A DNA stretch of 64,000 bases, from contig NZ_FNEY01000023.1 of assembly GCF_900100305.1 (NCBI RefSeq), forward strand, positions 21,526 through 85,525. Reading direction: 5' to 3'. Below, piece by piece: positions 21,520 through 29,558 of the stretch. Under the pieces are notes generated by a model that made no database searches, was not told the DNA's origin, and saw nothing but the letters and a program-made list of their open reading frames with translations. Position numbers and translations under genes: made by a program. Source of the DNA: Paracidovorax citrulli. GTDB lineage: Bacteria; Pseudomonadota; Gammaproteobacteria; Burkholderiales; Burkholderiaceae_C. Positions within the stretch are counted from its first letter, which is position 1. Each line of letters opens with the position of its first letter.

Positions 21520-22794
21520 TCAGCCTTTCCGGGTCCATACCGCGGCGAAGAAGCCATCGGTCTGGTGCAGATGGGGCCACAGGCGCAGATAACCAGTGCC
21601 GCTGGCGCCCCCGCTGCACAGTCCGGCCGCGCCCTCGACCTTGAGCTGCTCCAGCAGCGTGCCCACGTCTTCCGCCACGAAGTCGGAATGTGCCGCACTG
21701 AAGGCTTCCGCGATACCCTCGTTTTCCTCGGGCAGGATGCTGCAGGTGGCGTACACCAGGCGTCCGCCCGGCTTGAGCAGGCGCGCGGCGCTCTGCAGGA
21801 TGGCGGTCTGCTTGGCCACCAGTTCCTGGACGGCCTGGGGGGACTGCCGCCATTTCAGGTCCGGGTTGCGGCGCAGGGTGCCCAGGCCGGAGCATGGTGC
21901 ATCCACCAGCACGCGGTCGATCTTGCCGGCCAGGCGCTTGATGCGCTCGTCGCGCTCGTGCGCGATCGCGGCGGGGTGCACGTTGGAGAGGCCGCTGCGG
22001 GCCAGCCGCGGCTTGAGCGCGTCGAGCCGGTGGGCGGAGACGTCGAACGCGTAGAGCCGCCCGGTGCTGCGCATGGCCGCGCCGATGGCGAGCGTCTTGC
22101 CGCCCGCGCCGGCGCAGAAGTCCACCACCATTTCGCCGCGGCGGGGCTGCAGCAGCAGGGCGAGGAGTTGCGAGCCCTCGTCCTGCACCTCGACGGCGCC
22201 GCGCGCGAACGCATCGACCTTGGTGAGCGCCGGCTTGCCTTCCACGCGCAGGCCCCAGGGGGAGTACGGCGTGGGCACTGCGGGAATGCCGGCCTTGGCC
22301 AGTTCCTTCTGCACGTCGGCGCGCCTGGCGTTCAGGTCGTTGACGCGCAGGTCGAGCGGCGCCGGCTGGGCCAGGCTGTCCGCCAGGGCCCAGAAGCCCT
22401 CGCCCACCTGGCGCCGGAGCGGCTGCACGAGCCAGTCGGGCAGGTTGTGGCGGTGCGGCTCCAGCAGGTCGGACGGCGGCACGGCGTCGCACTGGTCGAG
22501 CCAGCTCTTCTCGGCATCGGAGAGCGCGCTCTTGAGGAAGTCGCGCGGGCCGTGGAAGCCCAGGATGGCGAGGCGCCGCTCGCGCGGCCCGGAGCCGGAG
22601 CGCGCCAGTTGCTCGAACAGCAGCTTCTTGCGCAGCACGGTATAGGCGGTTTCGGCGAGGGTGGCGCGTTCGCGCGGACCGAGGGAGCGGTGGTCCCGGA
22701 AATAGCGGGACACGACGGCATCGGCGGGGTGTTCGAATTGGAGGGTGAGCCTGACGAGTTCCGCGCAGGCATCCAGAAGGGCTTTCGGGTGCAT
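21520..22794 (-). CDS. RsmB/NOP-type RNA m5C methyltransferase
   Basis: A 424-residue SAM-dependent RNA cytosine-5 methyltransferase. The N-terminal ~130 residues form an NusB-like region. The catalytic domain has SAM-binding VVDFCAGAGGKTLAIGAAM, motif IV VDAPCSGLGTLRRNPD and motif VI VYATCSILPEENEGI, which supply the two catalytic cysteines. It probably modifies 16S rRNA (RsmB class), but it is shorter and more divergent than E. coli RsmB, so the exact target base is uncertain. Confidence 0.9.
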   Translation of the reverse strand: MHPKALLDACAELVRLTLQFEHPADAVVSRYFRDHRSLGPRERATLAETAYTVLRKKLLFEQLARSGSGPRERRLAILGFHGPRDFLKSALSDAEKSWLDQCDAVPPSDLLEPHRHNLPDWLVQPLRRQVGEGFWALADSLAQPAPLDLRVNDLNARRADVQKELAKAGIPAVPTPYSPWGLRVEGKPALTKVDAFARGAVEVQDEGSQLLALLLQPRRGEMVVDFCAGAGGKTLAIGAAMRSTGRLYAFDVSAHRLDALKPRLARSGLSNVHPAAIAHERDERIKRLAGKIDRVLVDAPCSGLGTLRRNPDLKWRQSPQAVQELVAKQTAILQSAARLLKPGGRLVYATCSILPEENEGIAEAFSAAHSDFVAEDVGTLLEQLKVEGAAGLCSGGASGTGYLRLWPHLHQTDGFFAAVWTRKG

Positions 22795-22917
22795 GGGAGG
22801 ATTGTCCCATCCATGCGTGCCGGGCGCGTCACTGTTATGGAATGCAATGCGCTGCAAAAGAAAACAGTATGCATTTTTCCGGCGCGCCAGGCACTGCCGG
22901 CATTAGATTGGGCGGCT

Positions 22918-24495
22918 ATGCACCATGCACCCGTACGACGACCGCGCGCGACTTCGCTGCTTCCGCCCCCCCGGGCGCTGCGCATGGCAGCCGCTGCCGC
23001 GGCGGCGGCGCTGATGTGCGCCTGCGGCGGCGAGAGTGTGACCGCGCAGGCTGCGGCCGCGCCCGCAGGCAGCATCGATTCGCTGGGCGCGACGGGCTGG
23101 GCCTCCCATGGCACGCCGACCACCGGTGGACAGGGCGCCGCGGCAGAAAGGACCTACACGGTGGCGAACCGCAACGAACTCATCCAGGCGCTCTACGGCA
23201 ACACCGCCGTGATCGCACCGGACGGTTCGGTGCAGGGGACGCCGGACAAGGCGCCCAAGGTCATCCGCATCCGGGGCACCATCGACCTGAACGTGGACGG
23301 CCAGCTGCGCCCTTACACGCCGGACCGCTACGTGGCGGACTCCTGCGCATCGTCGGTGCACGGCTATGCGTCCCAGGCCAGCCTCTGGTCGGACTACCTC
23401 GCGGCCTACCGCCCGGGCGCCTGGGGCAATGCGCGAACGGTGAGCGGCAAGCCGGAAGACGCGCGGGCCTGCGCGGCGGAACTGCAAAGGCGCGTCGTGA
23501 CGATCAGCGTGCCGGACAACACGTCCCTGCTGGGCATCGGCACGGACGCGAAGATCCTGCACGGCAATCTCATGCTGGGCACGCCGGATGCGCCGGTCGC
23601 CAACATCGTGATCCGCAACATCACCTTCGAAGACGCATTCGACGACTTCCCCCAATGGGACCCGACGGACTCCTCCGACGGCCGGTGGAACTCGGAGTAC
23701 GACCTCATTTCCGTCGCCCATGCCAGCCACGTGTGGATCGACCACAACACCTTCAGCGACGGCGACCGCCACGACCATGCCTTCCCTTCCGTGTGGCACG
23801 AGACGGTGCACGGCACGGACTACAGCGGCGGCGATTTCAAGGTGCAGCACCATGACGGCCTCGTGGACGTGACCCGGCACGGCAACTACGTCACCCTGTC
23901 GAACAACCATTTCCACGACCACGACAAGGCATTCCTGATCGGTGGCACCGATGTCCCCGGCGCGGACAGCGGCAATCCGCGCATGCTGAAGGTGACGTTC
24001 CACGGCAACCATTTCCAGAACCTGCGGCAGCGCCAGGCCCGGGTCCGCTACGGGATGGTGCACCTCTACAACAACTACTACGAGAACACACGGGACGCCT
24101 CGGCCGACTACCCCTGGCTCGCCGGCATGACGCTGGGCCAGAGCGGCAAGGTGCATGCCGAGAACAACGTGGTATCGCTCGCCGGCCCGGACCGGCCCGC
24201 GCGGCCTGCCGACGTGGCGAACGCCCGGATCTCGGCGGCACGGACGCAGGACTGCGCGGCGCTGTTTTCGGCCAGCGAGTGCGCCTCCACGTTCTACGAC
24301 AGCGGCACGGTGCTCAACGGCGGGCCCGCGGACCTGACGGCCGCCGTGCGCTGGTCGTCGGCACTGGCGGCCGCCCCGGCCTGGAAGCCATCGGACTACT
24401 ACGACTACACGCTGGAGGACACCGCGGACCTGGCGGCGCGCATCACCGCCCGTGCGGGAGCGGGCAAGCTCGAGGGTCCCGCAGAACCACGCTGA
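22918..24495 (+). CDS. Secreted pectate lyase, polysaccharide lyase family 1
   Basis: A 525-residue extracellular pectate lyase that cleaves polygalacturonate by beta-elimination, a plant cell-wall virulence factor. Evidence is IRNITFEDAFDDFPQWDPTD, WIDHNTFSDGDRHDH (calcium-binding aspartates), LVDVTRHGNYVTLSNNHFHDHDK and the catalytic arginine segment RQARVRYGMVHLYNNYYEN. The N terminus is a long Ala-rich hydrophobic segment followed by MCACGGES, which may be a lipoprotein-type or a type II secretion signal. No good ribosome site precedes the ATG. It diverges from the rRNA methyltransferase gene. Confidence 0.92.
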   Translation: MHHAPVRRPRATSLLPPPRALRMAAAAAAAALMCACGGESVTAQAAAAPAGSIDSLGATGWASHGTPTTGGQGAAAERTYTVANRNELIQALYGNTAVIAPDGSVQGTPDKAPKVIRIRGTIDLNVDGQLRPYTPDRYVADSCASSVHGYASQASLWSDYLAAYRPGAWGNARTVSGKPEDARACAAELQRRVVTISVPDNTSLLGIGTDAKILHGNLMLGTPDAPVANIVIRNITFEDAFDDFPQWDPTDSSDGRWNSEYDLISVAHASHVWIDHNTFSDGDRHDHAFPSVWHETVHGTDYSGGDFKVQHHDGLVDVTRHGNYVTLSNNHFHDHDKAFLIGGTDVPGADSGNPRMLKVTFHGNHFQNLRQRQARVRYGMVHLYNNYYENTRDASADYPWLAGMTLGQSGKVHAENNVVSLAGPDRPARPADVANARISAARTQDCAALFSASECASTFYDSGTVLNGGPADLTAAVRWSSALAAAPAWKPSDYYDYTLEDTADLAARITARAGAGKLEGPAEPR

Positions 24496-24548
24496 CGCCG
24501 GGCGTCGGGAGTGCCCGGGTGGCTGCAGAGCAAGCGCACAATCCGGCG

Positions 24549-24818
24549 ATGCACAGTCCCTCCCACCCCGATGGCGAACTGCCTCCGCTGCAGCCCACCC
24601 CTCCCGGCCTCTACCGGCATTACAAAGGCATGCTCTACGAGGTCGTCGGTACCGCGCGGCACAGCGAGACGCTGGAGCCGATGACGGTGTACCGGGCGCT
24701 CTACGGCGACCGTGGGCTGTGGGTACGGCCCGCGGCCATGTTCGCGGAGACGGTCCTCATCGACGGGCTGGCCCGGCCGCGGTTCGAGCCCGTCGCCTCC
24801 GGCAGTACGCCAGGCTGA
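24549..24818 (+). CDS. DUF1653 protein
   Basis: An 89-residue soluble protein with the DUF1653 core PGLYRHYKGMLYEVVGTARHSETLEPMTVYRALYGDRGLWVRPAAMF. This is a small SH3-like fold of unknown function found widely in bacteria. The ATG is chosen 54 bp after the pectate lyase stop; a poor ribosome site leaves the exact start slightly uncertain. Confidence 0.88.
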   Translation: MHSPSHPDGELPPLQPTPPGLYRHYKGMLYEVVGTARHSETLEPMTVYRALYGDRGLWVRPAAMFAETVLIDGLARPRFEPVASGSTPG

Positions 24819-24941
24819 CGACGCGAAGGCGACCGCAGGCGCGTCAGAAGCCGGCCTGCGTCCGCCCGCGGCGCACGCCCGTCGCGGGCAGCGGCAGGCG
24901 TCCTACAGGCCGGCAGTCCATCCCTGCCTAACGTTGGGTCC

Positions 24942-25502
24942 ATGACGGACCATCCGCTGCAAGGCATGTTCGGGGAAAAGTCCCTGACCAAGATCGCTGG
25001 AATCTACGATGACAAACCACCGGCCGAGGCGCTCGCCGGCCGCCTGCTGCGGCTGCATGGCCTGCGGCCGGGGCAGGTACGGCTGCTGGGCCCGCAGGAC
25101 GCACGCGCTTCGCGGGCGGACCTGTTCGGCCGCGCCCTGGAACCGGACCAGCGAGGCGTTTTCCGCACGCTGCCGCGATCGCATCTCGTGACCGGGCTGG
25201 CGGGCGCCCTGGCGGGCGTGCTGTTCTACGCCTGGCTGCTGCGCGGCAGCCAGCCCGTGGTGGCGGGCAGTCCGCTGCAGGCCTTCCTCGCCATCGTCGG
25301 CATCGCCACGGCCTTCGGTGTGCTGCTCGGCGGGCTGGTCTCGCTGCGGCCGGACCACGTGCGGCTGATCACCCAGGTCCGTTCCGCGCTGCGCGACGGG
25401 CATTGGGCCGTGGTGGTCCATCCCACGGACCCGCACCAGGCGCAGCTGGCCAGGGACCTGCTGGACGGCAGCCACCCCGGAAAGATCGTAACGGCGCTCT
25501 GA
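24942..25502 (+). CDS. Uncharacterised two-helix membrane protein, general-stress-protein-like
   Basis: A 186-residue protein. The first ~65 residues are soluble (KIAGIYDDKPPAEALAGRLLRLHGLRPGQVRLLGP). Two membrane helices follow (~88-105 and ~117-137), then a soluble C-terminal segment (WAVVVHPTDPHQAQLARDLL). The layout recalls the DUF1269/YflT general-stress proteins, which have a ferredoxin-like domain flanking a glycine-rich hairpin. I do not recognise a specific family. It converges on purN. Confidence 0.7.
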   Translation: MTDHPLQGMFGEKSLTKIAGIYDDKPPAEALAGRLLRLHGLRPGQVRLLGPQDARASRADLFGRALEPDQRGVFRTLPRSHLVTGLAGALAGVLFYAWLLRGSQPVVAGSPLQAFLAIVGIATAFGVLLGGLVSLRPDHVRLITQVRSALRDGHWAVVVHPTDPHQAQLARDLLDGSHPGKIVTAL

Positions 25503-25548
25503 TCCGCCGGCTCACCGCGCTGGCCGCATGGCCGTATCGGCCAAAGCG

Positions 25549-26127
25549 TCAGGACAGCAGCAACTGCAGCACGGCCGGTGCGTAGATCGCATGCTCCTGC
25601 GCCAGCACCCGCTCGGACAGGCGCTCGGCCGTGTCCCCCGGCAGCACCGGCACGACGCCCTGGGCCAGGATGGGCCCCGCGTCCAGTTCGGGGGTGACGA
25701 GGTGCACGGAGGCCCCGGCCACCTTGCAGCCCGCGTCGATGGCGCGCTGGTGGGTATGCAGGCCGGGAAAGGCCGGCAGCAGCGAAGGGTGGATGTTGAC
25801 CAGCCGCCCTGCGTAATGCGCCACGAAGCCGGGCGTGAGGATGCGCATGAAGCCGGCCAGCACGACGAGCGCGGGATCGTGTGTGTCGATCCGCTGCGCG
25901 AGTGCTGCATCGAAGGCCTCGCGCGAAGCGTGGGCCCGGTGGTCCACGGCGTCCGTGGCGATGCCCTGCTCACGCGCCCAGGCGAGGCCGGGTGCATCGG
26001 CCTTGTTGCTCAGCACGGCCGCCACCCGCACGCCGTGGCGGCCTGCCCAGTCCTGCATGCGGGCCGTCCGCACGATGGCCGCCATGTTGGAGCCCCCGCC
26101 CGAGATCAAAATCACGATGTTCTTCAT
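25549..26127 (-). CDS. purN: Phosphoribosylglycinamide formyltransferase
   Basis: A 192-residue folate-dependent GAR transformylase, third step of purine synthesis. It starts [19 protein letters not shown] and shows the substrate loop plus catalytic Asn/His/Asp sites in [35 protein letters not shown] and [19 protein letters not shown]. The length is normal. The ATG at 26125-26127 is the family start. It diverges from the DUF480 gene. Confidence 0.96.
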   Translation of the reverse strand: MKNIVILISGGGSNMAAIVRTARMQDWAGRHGVRVAAVLSNKADAPGLAWAREQGIATDAVDHRAHASREAFDAALAQRIDTHDPALVVLAGFMRILTPGFVAHYAGRLVNIHPSLLPAFPGLHTHQRAIDAGCKVAGASVHLVTPELDAGPILAQGVVPVLPGDTAERLSERVLAQEHAIYAPAVLQLLLS

Positions 26128-26194
26128 GGGGCGCGGATTATCGCCGCGTCCGTTCCTCCTCCTTGCCTGCGGCGGTGCCACCCGCCTTGTTTCC

Positions 26195-26893
26195 ATGCCC
26201 TTCGATCCCCGCCTCCAGCCCCTGACCGCCGCCGAAGCCCGCGTGCTCGGCACCCTGATGGAAAAGGCCCGCACGGTGCCCGACAGCTATCCGCTCACCC
26301 TGAATGCCGTGGTGACCGGCTGCAACCAGAAATCGAGCCGGGATCCGGTGACCACGCTTTCCGACGCCGAAGTGCAGGAAGCGCTGGACAGCCTGCGCCG
26401 CCGCGCGATGGTGGTGGAGATCGGCGGCCAGCGCGCCACCCGCTGGGAGCACAACTTCACGCGCGCGGCGGGCGTTCCCGACCAGTCCGCGGCCCTGCTC
26501 GGGCTGCTGATGCTGCGCGGCCCGCAGACGGCGGGCGAGTTGCGCATCAATGCCGAGCGCTGGCACCGTTTCGCCGACATCTCATCGGTCGAGGCGTTCC
26601 TGGACGAGCTGCAGTCGCGCAGCGAGGAAAAAGGCGGCCCGCTGGTGGCCCTGCTGCCGCGCGCGCCGGGCGCCCGCGAATCGCGCTGGACGCACCTGCT
26701 CTGCGGCCCTTTGAGCGCCGCCGACATGGCCGCGCAGGCGGCGCAGGCCGCGGCCCCGACATCTTCCGCCCGGGCGGCCGATCCGGCGCTGGCCGAGCGT
26801 GTCGCGGCCCTGGAGGCCGAGGTAGCGGCTCTGCGGGGATCGCTGGCGGCGCTCTGCGGCCAGCTCGGGGTGTCGCTCCCCGGACAGCCATAA
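26195..26893 (+). CDS. DUF480/YceH family protein
   Basis: A 232-residue protein with two winged-helix-like repeats. The hallmark segments are [43 protein letters not shown] and [33 protein letters not shown]-terminal coiled coil ([22 protein letters not shown]) follows. The molecular function is unknown. The length matches E. coli YceH (215). Confidence 0.92.
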   Translation: MPFDPRLQPLTAAEARVLGTLMEKARTVPDSYPLTLNAVVTGCNQKSSRDPVTTLSDAEVQEALDSLRRRAMVVEIGGQRATRWEHNFTRAAGVPDQSAALLGLLMLRGPQTAGELRINAERWHRFADISSVEAFLDELQSRSEEKGGPLVALLPRAPGARESRWTHLLCGPLSAADMAAQAAQAAAPTSSARAADPALAERVAALEAEVAALRGSLAALCGQLGVSLPGQP

Positions 26894-26960
26894 AAAGCAC
26901 GACCGTGCTACAAATTGCGGTATCGCGCCGGCCACGCCGGCGCTCACACGGAGACACCGC

Positions 26961-28166
26961 ATGGACCTTGCTTTCACCCCCGAAGAACAGGCCTTCCGCG
27001 AAGAGATTCGCGCGTGGGTCCGCGAGCATCTGCGGGCCGAGACCGCGCACAAGGTGCACAACGCGCTGCGCCTGACGCGCGACGACCTGCAGGGCTGGGC
27101 GAAGATCCTCGGCAAGAAGGGCTGGCTGGGCTTCGGCTGGCCCAAGCAGTTCGGCGGCCCCGGCTGGACGGCCGTGCAGAAGCATTTGTTCGAGGAAGAG
27201 TGCGCGCTGGCCGGTGCGCCCCGCATCGTGCCGTTCGGCCCGGTGATGGTGGCCCCCGTGATCATGGCCTTCGGTTCGCCCGAGCAGCAGCAGCGCTTCC
27301 TGCCCGGCATCGCGAGCGGCGAGGTCTGGTGGAGCCAGGGCTACAGCGAGCCGGGCTCGGGCTCGGACCTGGCCAGCCTCAAGACCCGCGCCGAGCGCCG
27401 CGGCGACAAGTACATCGTCAACGGCCAGAAAACGTGGACCACGCTGGGCCAGTACGGCGACTGGATGTTCAACCTCGTGCGCACCAGCACGGAAGGCAAG
27501 CCGCAGACCGGCATCAGCTTCCTGCTGCTGGACATGAAGTCGCCCGGCGTCACCGTGCGGCCGATCAAGCTGCTGGACGGCGAATGCGAGGTGAACGAGG
27601 TGTTCTTCGACAACGTCGAAGTGCCCGCCGAGAACCTGATCGGCGAGGAGAACAAGGGCTGGACCTACGCCAAGCACCTGCTCTCCCACGAGCGCACGAA
27701 CATCGCGGACGTGAATCGCAGCAAGCGCGAGCTCGAGCGCCTCAAACGCATCGCGAAGACCGAGGGCGTGTGGGACGACCCGCGCTTGCGCGACCAGATC
27801 GCGCTGCTGGAGGTGGACATCGTGGCGCTGGAGATGCTGGTGCTGCGCGTGCTCTCGGCCGAGAAGTCGGGCAAGAACTCGCTGGACATCGCCGGCCTGC
27901 TCAAGATCCGCGGCAGCGAGATCCAGCAGCGCTATGCCGAACTGATGATGCTGGCCGCCGGCCCGTACTCCCTGCCCTTCATCGAAGAAGCCATGGAGGC
28001 CGGCTGGCAGGGCGACGCGGCGATGGGCGCGCTGGGCGGCTACCCGGGCGGCACGGTGGCGAACGCGCCGCTGGCGTCCACCTACTTCAACCTGCGCAAG
28101 ACCACGATCTACGGGGGGAGCAACGAAGTCCAGCGAAATATCGTCGCTCAGACGGTGCTGGGCTGA
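26961..28166 (+). CDS. Acyl-CoA dehydrogenase, large-subunit type (PimC-like)
   Basis: A 401-residue FAD-dependent acyl-CoA dehydrogenase that introduces the 2,3-double bond during acyl-CoA breakdown. Visible motifs are MDLAFTPEEQAFREEIRAWV, WWSQGYSEPGSGSDLASLKT (FAD and substrate loop), NGQKTWTTLGQYGDWMF and the C-terminal TIYGGSNEVQRNIVAQTVLG. The N terminus matches the large subunit of pimeloyl-CoA-type heterodimeric dehydrogenases. A second dehydrogenase gene 150 bp downstream is the likely partner. The substrate is unknown. Confidence 0.92.
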   Translation: MDLAFTPEEQAFREEIRAWVREHLRAETAHKVHNALRLTRDDLQGWAKILGKKGWLGFGWPKQFGGPGWTAVQKHLFEEECALAGAPRIVPFGPVMVAPVIMAFGSPEQQQRFLPGIASGEVWWSQGYSEPGSGSDLASLKTRAERRGDKYIVNGQKTWTTLGQYGDWMFNLVRTSTEGKPQTGISFLLLDMKSPGVTVRPIKLLDGECEVNEVFFDNVEVPAENLIGEENKGWTYAKHLLSHERTNIADVNRSKRELERLKRIAKTEGVWDDPRLRDQIALLEVDIVALEMLVLRVLSAEKSGKNSLDIAGLLKIRGSEIQQRYAELMMLAAGPYSLPFIEEAMEAGWQGDAAMGALGGYPGGTVANAPLASTYFNLRKTTIYGGSNEVQRNIVAQTVLG

Positions 28167-28223
28167 TTTGCTTCCGAGGGAGCGACGATGTTTCGCTGGC
28201 GCGGTAACGCACCGCTCCCCCAG

Positions 28224-28290
28224 GCCCCCTCCGCGAGGGGGCTCCAGCATGAGCTTCGCTGATCTTTGAAGGGGGGCGTGCAAGCGCCCC
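28224..28290. repeat. Two intergenic palindromes between the acyl-CoA dehydrogenase genes
   Basis: GCCCCCTC-cgc-GAGGGGGC (28224-28242) and GGGGCG-tgcaag-CGCCCC (28273-28290) stand in the 150-bp gap. They look like the C/G-rich REP-type intergenic palindromes common in Comamonadaceae, and a similar structure lies at 34111-34149. They may act as mRNA-stabilising or processing hairpins between the subunit genes. Confidence 0.5.
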
Positions 28291-28316
28291 GCCCTGAACG
28301 GCTTTTGGAGACGAAC

Positions 28317-29432
28317 ATGGATTTTGATTTTTCTGAAGACCAGCAATCGTTGCGCGATGCGGTGCGGCGCTGGGTGGACAAGGGCTACACGTTCGAGCGG
28401 CGCCGCGGCATCGTGGCGGCGGGCGGGTTCGACCGTGCGGCGTACGGCGAGCTGGCGGAGCTGGGCCTGACGGCACTGACGGTGCCGGAGGCGCACGACG
28501 GGCTGGGCCAGGGCGCGGTGGATGCCATGGTGGCGATGGAGGAGCTGGGCCGCGGCATCGTGCTGGAGCCGCTGGCGCAGACCTTCGTGGCCAGCGGCAT
28601 GCTGGCGCAGTGCGCACCCGAGGCGGTGCAGGCCGCGTGGCTGCCGCGCATCGCGAGTGGCGAGGCACTGGTGGTGCTGGCGCACCAGGAGCGCAAGGCA
28701 CGCTACCGGCTGGACGTTTGCGAGGCCCAGGCCACCGGTTCGGGCGACAGCGCCACGGTGACGGGCACCAAGAGCCTCGTGCCCGCGGGCGACCAGGCCG
28801 ATGCGTTCCTGGTGCCGGCACAGCACCAGGGCCGCGTGGCCCTTTTCCTGGTCGAGCGCGGCGCGCAGGGCGTGGCCACGCGCGGGTACGTGACGCAGGA
28901 CGGCAGCCGCGCGGCGGAGGTCCAGTTCGACAACGCGCCGGCCACGCTGGTCGCCGAGGACGGGCTCGCGGCGCTGGAACTCGCGGTGGACATCGGCATC
29001 GCCGCGGCGTGCGCCGAGGCCGTGGGCGTGATGGACCAGACCGTGGCGCTCACCGTGGACTACATGAACCAGCGCAAGCAGTTCGGCGTGCCGATCGCCA
29101 CCTTCCAGGCGCTGCGCCACCGCGTGGCCGACATGAAGATGCAGCTGGAGCTGGCGCGCTCGATGAGCTATTACGCCAGCCTGAAGCTCGGCGCCCCCGC
29201 CGAGGAGCGCCGCCGCGCCCTGTCGCGCGCGAAGGTGCAGCTCGGGCAGTCGATGCGCTTCGTGGGCCAGCAGTCCGTGCAGTTGCATGGCGGCATCGGC
29301 GTGACCGATGAATACATCGGCAGCCACTACTTCAAGAAGCTCACGCAACTGGAAATGACCTGGGGCGATACGCTGCACCACCTGGGCGAGGTGTCGGCGC
29401 GCATGCAGGACACGGCGGGCGTGTTCGCCTGA
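28317..29432 (+). CDS. Acyl-CoA dehydrogenase, small-subunit type (PimD-like)
   Basis: A 371-residue acyl-CoA dehydrogenase starting MDFDFSEDQQSLRDAVRRWV after GGAG. The mid domain is degenerate: the FAD-contact loop seen in the upstream gene is replaced by ALVVLAHQERKARYRLDV. The C-terminal domain keeps YMNQRKQFGVPIATFQALRH and QLHGGIGVTDEYIGSHYFKKL. This matches the non-catalytic or half-site subunit of heteromeric dehydrogenases, so it probably pairs with the product of the gene ending at 28166. The in-frame upstream start has no ribosome site. Confidence 0.9.
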   Translation: MDFDFSEDQQSLRDAVRRWVDKGYTFERRRGIVAAGGFDRAAYGELAELGLTALTVPEAHDGLGQGAVDAMVAMEELGRGIVLEPLAQTFVASGMLAQCAPEAVQAAWLPRIASGEALVVLAHQERKARYRLDVCEAQATGSGDSATVTGTKSLVPAGDQADAFLVPAQHQGRVALFLVERGAQGVATRGYVTQDGSRAAEVQFDNAPATLVAEDGLAALELAVDIGIAAACAEAVGVMDQTVALTVDYMNQRKQFGVPIATFQALRHRVADMKMQLELARSMSYYASLKLGAPAEERRRALSRAKVQLGQSMRFVGQQSVQLHGGIGVTDEYIGSHYFKKLTQLEMTWGDTLHHLGEVSARMQDTAGVFA

Positions 29433-29558
29433 CCCGGGCGACAACGCGACCGTCTGGGCGCGGTAACACGAACCCCGCGACGGAGGGGTAGGCAGGGCGG
29501 GAACTCTGTGTTCAAGTGCGAGGTTCATCCGACATGTCACTTGACCCGAGGGAGTTCC

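Noticed and set aside
22831..22868. Inverted repeat ACTGTT/AACAGT before the pectate lyase, and the 9-mer CTGTTATGG shared with the MocR promoter region
   Set aside because: Six-base arms 26 bp apart and one shared 9-mer are within chance expectation for 64 kb; neither fits the KdgR or Clp site patterns.
29433..29558. PIP box before the two-repeat secreted protein; likewise before pectate lyase and chitinase
   Set aside because: I looked for TTCG pairs 20 bases apart upstream of 22918, 29559 and 31345 and found none, so HrpX control of these enzymes is not supported here.
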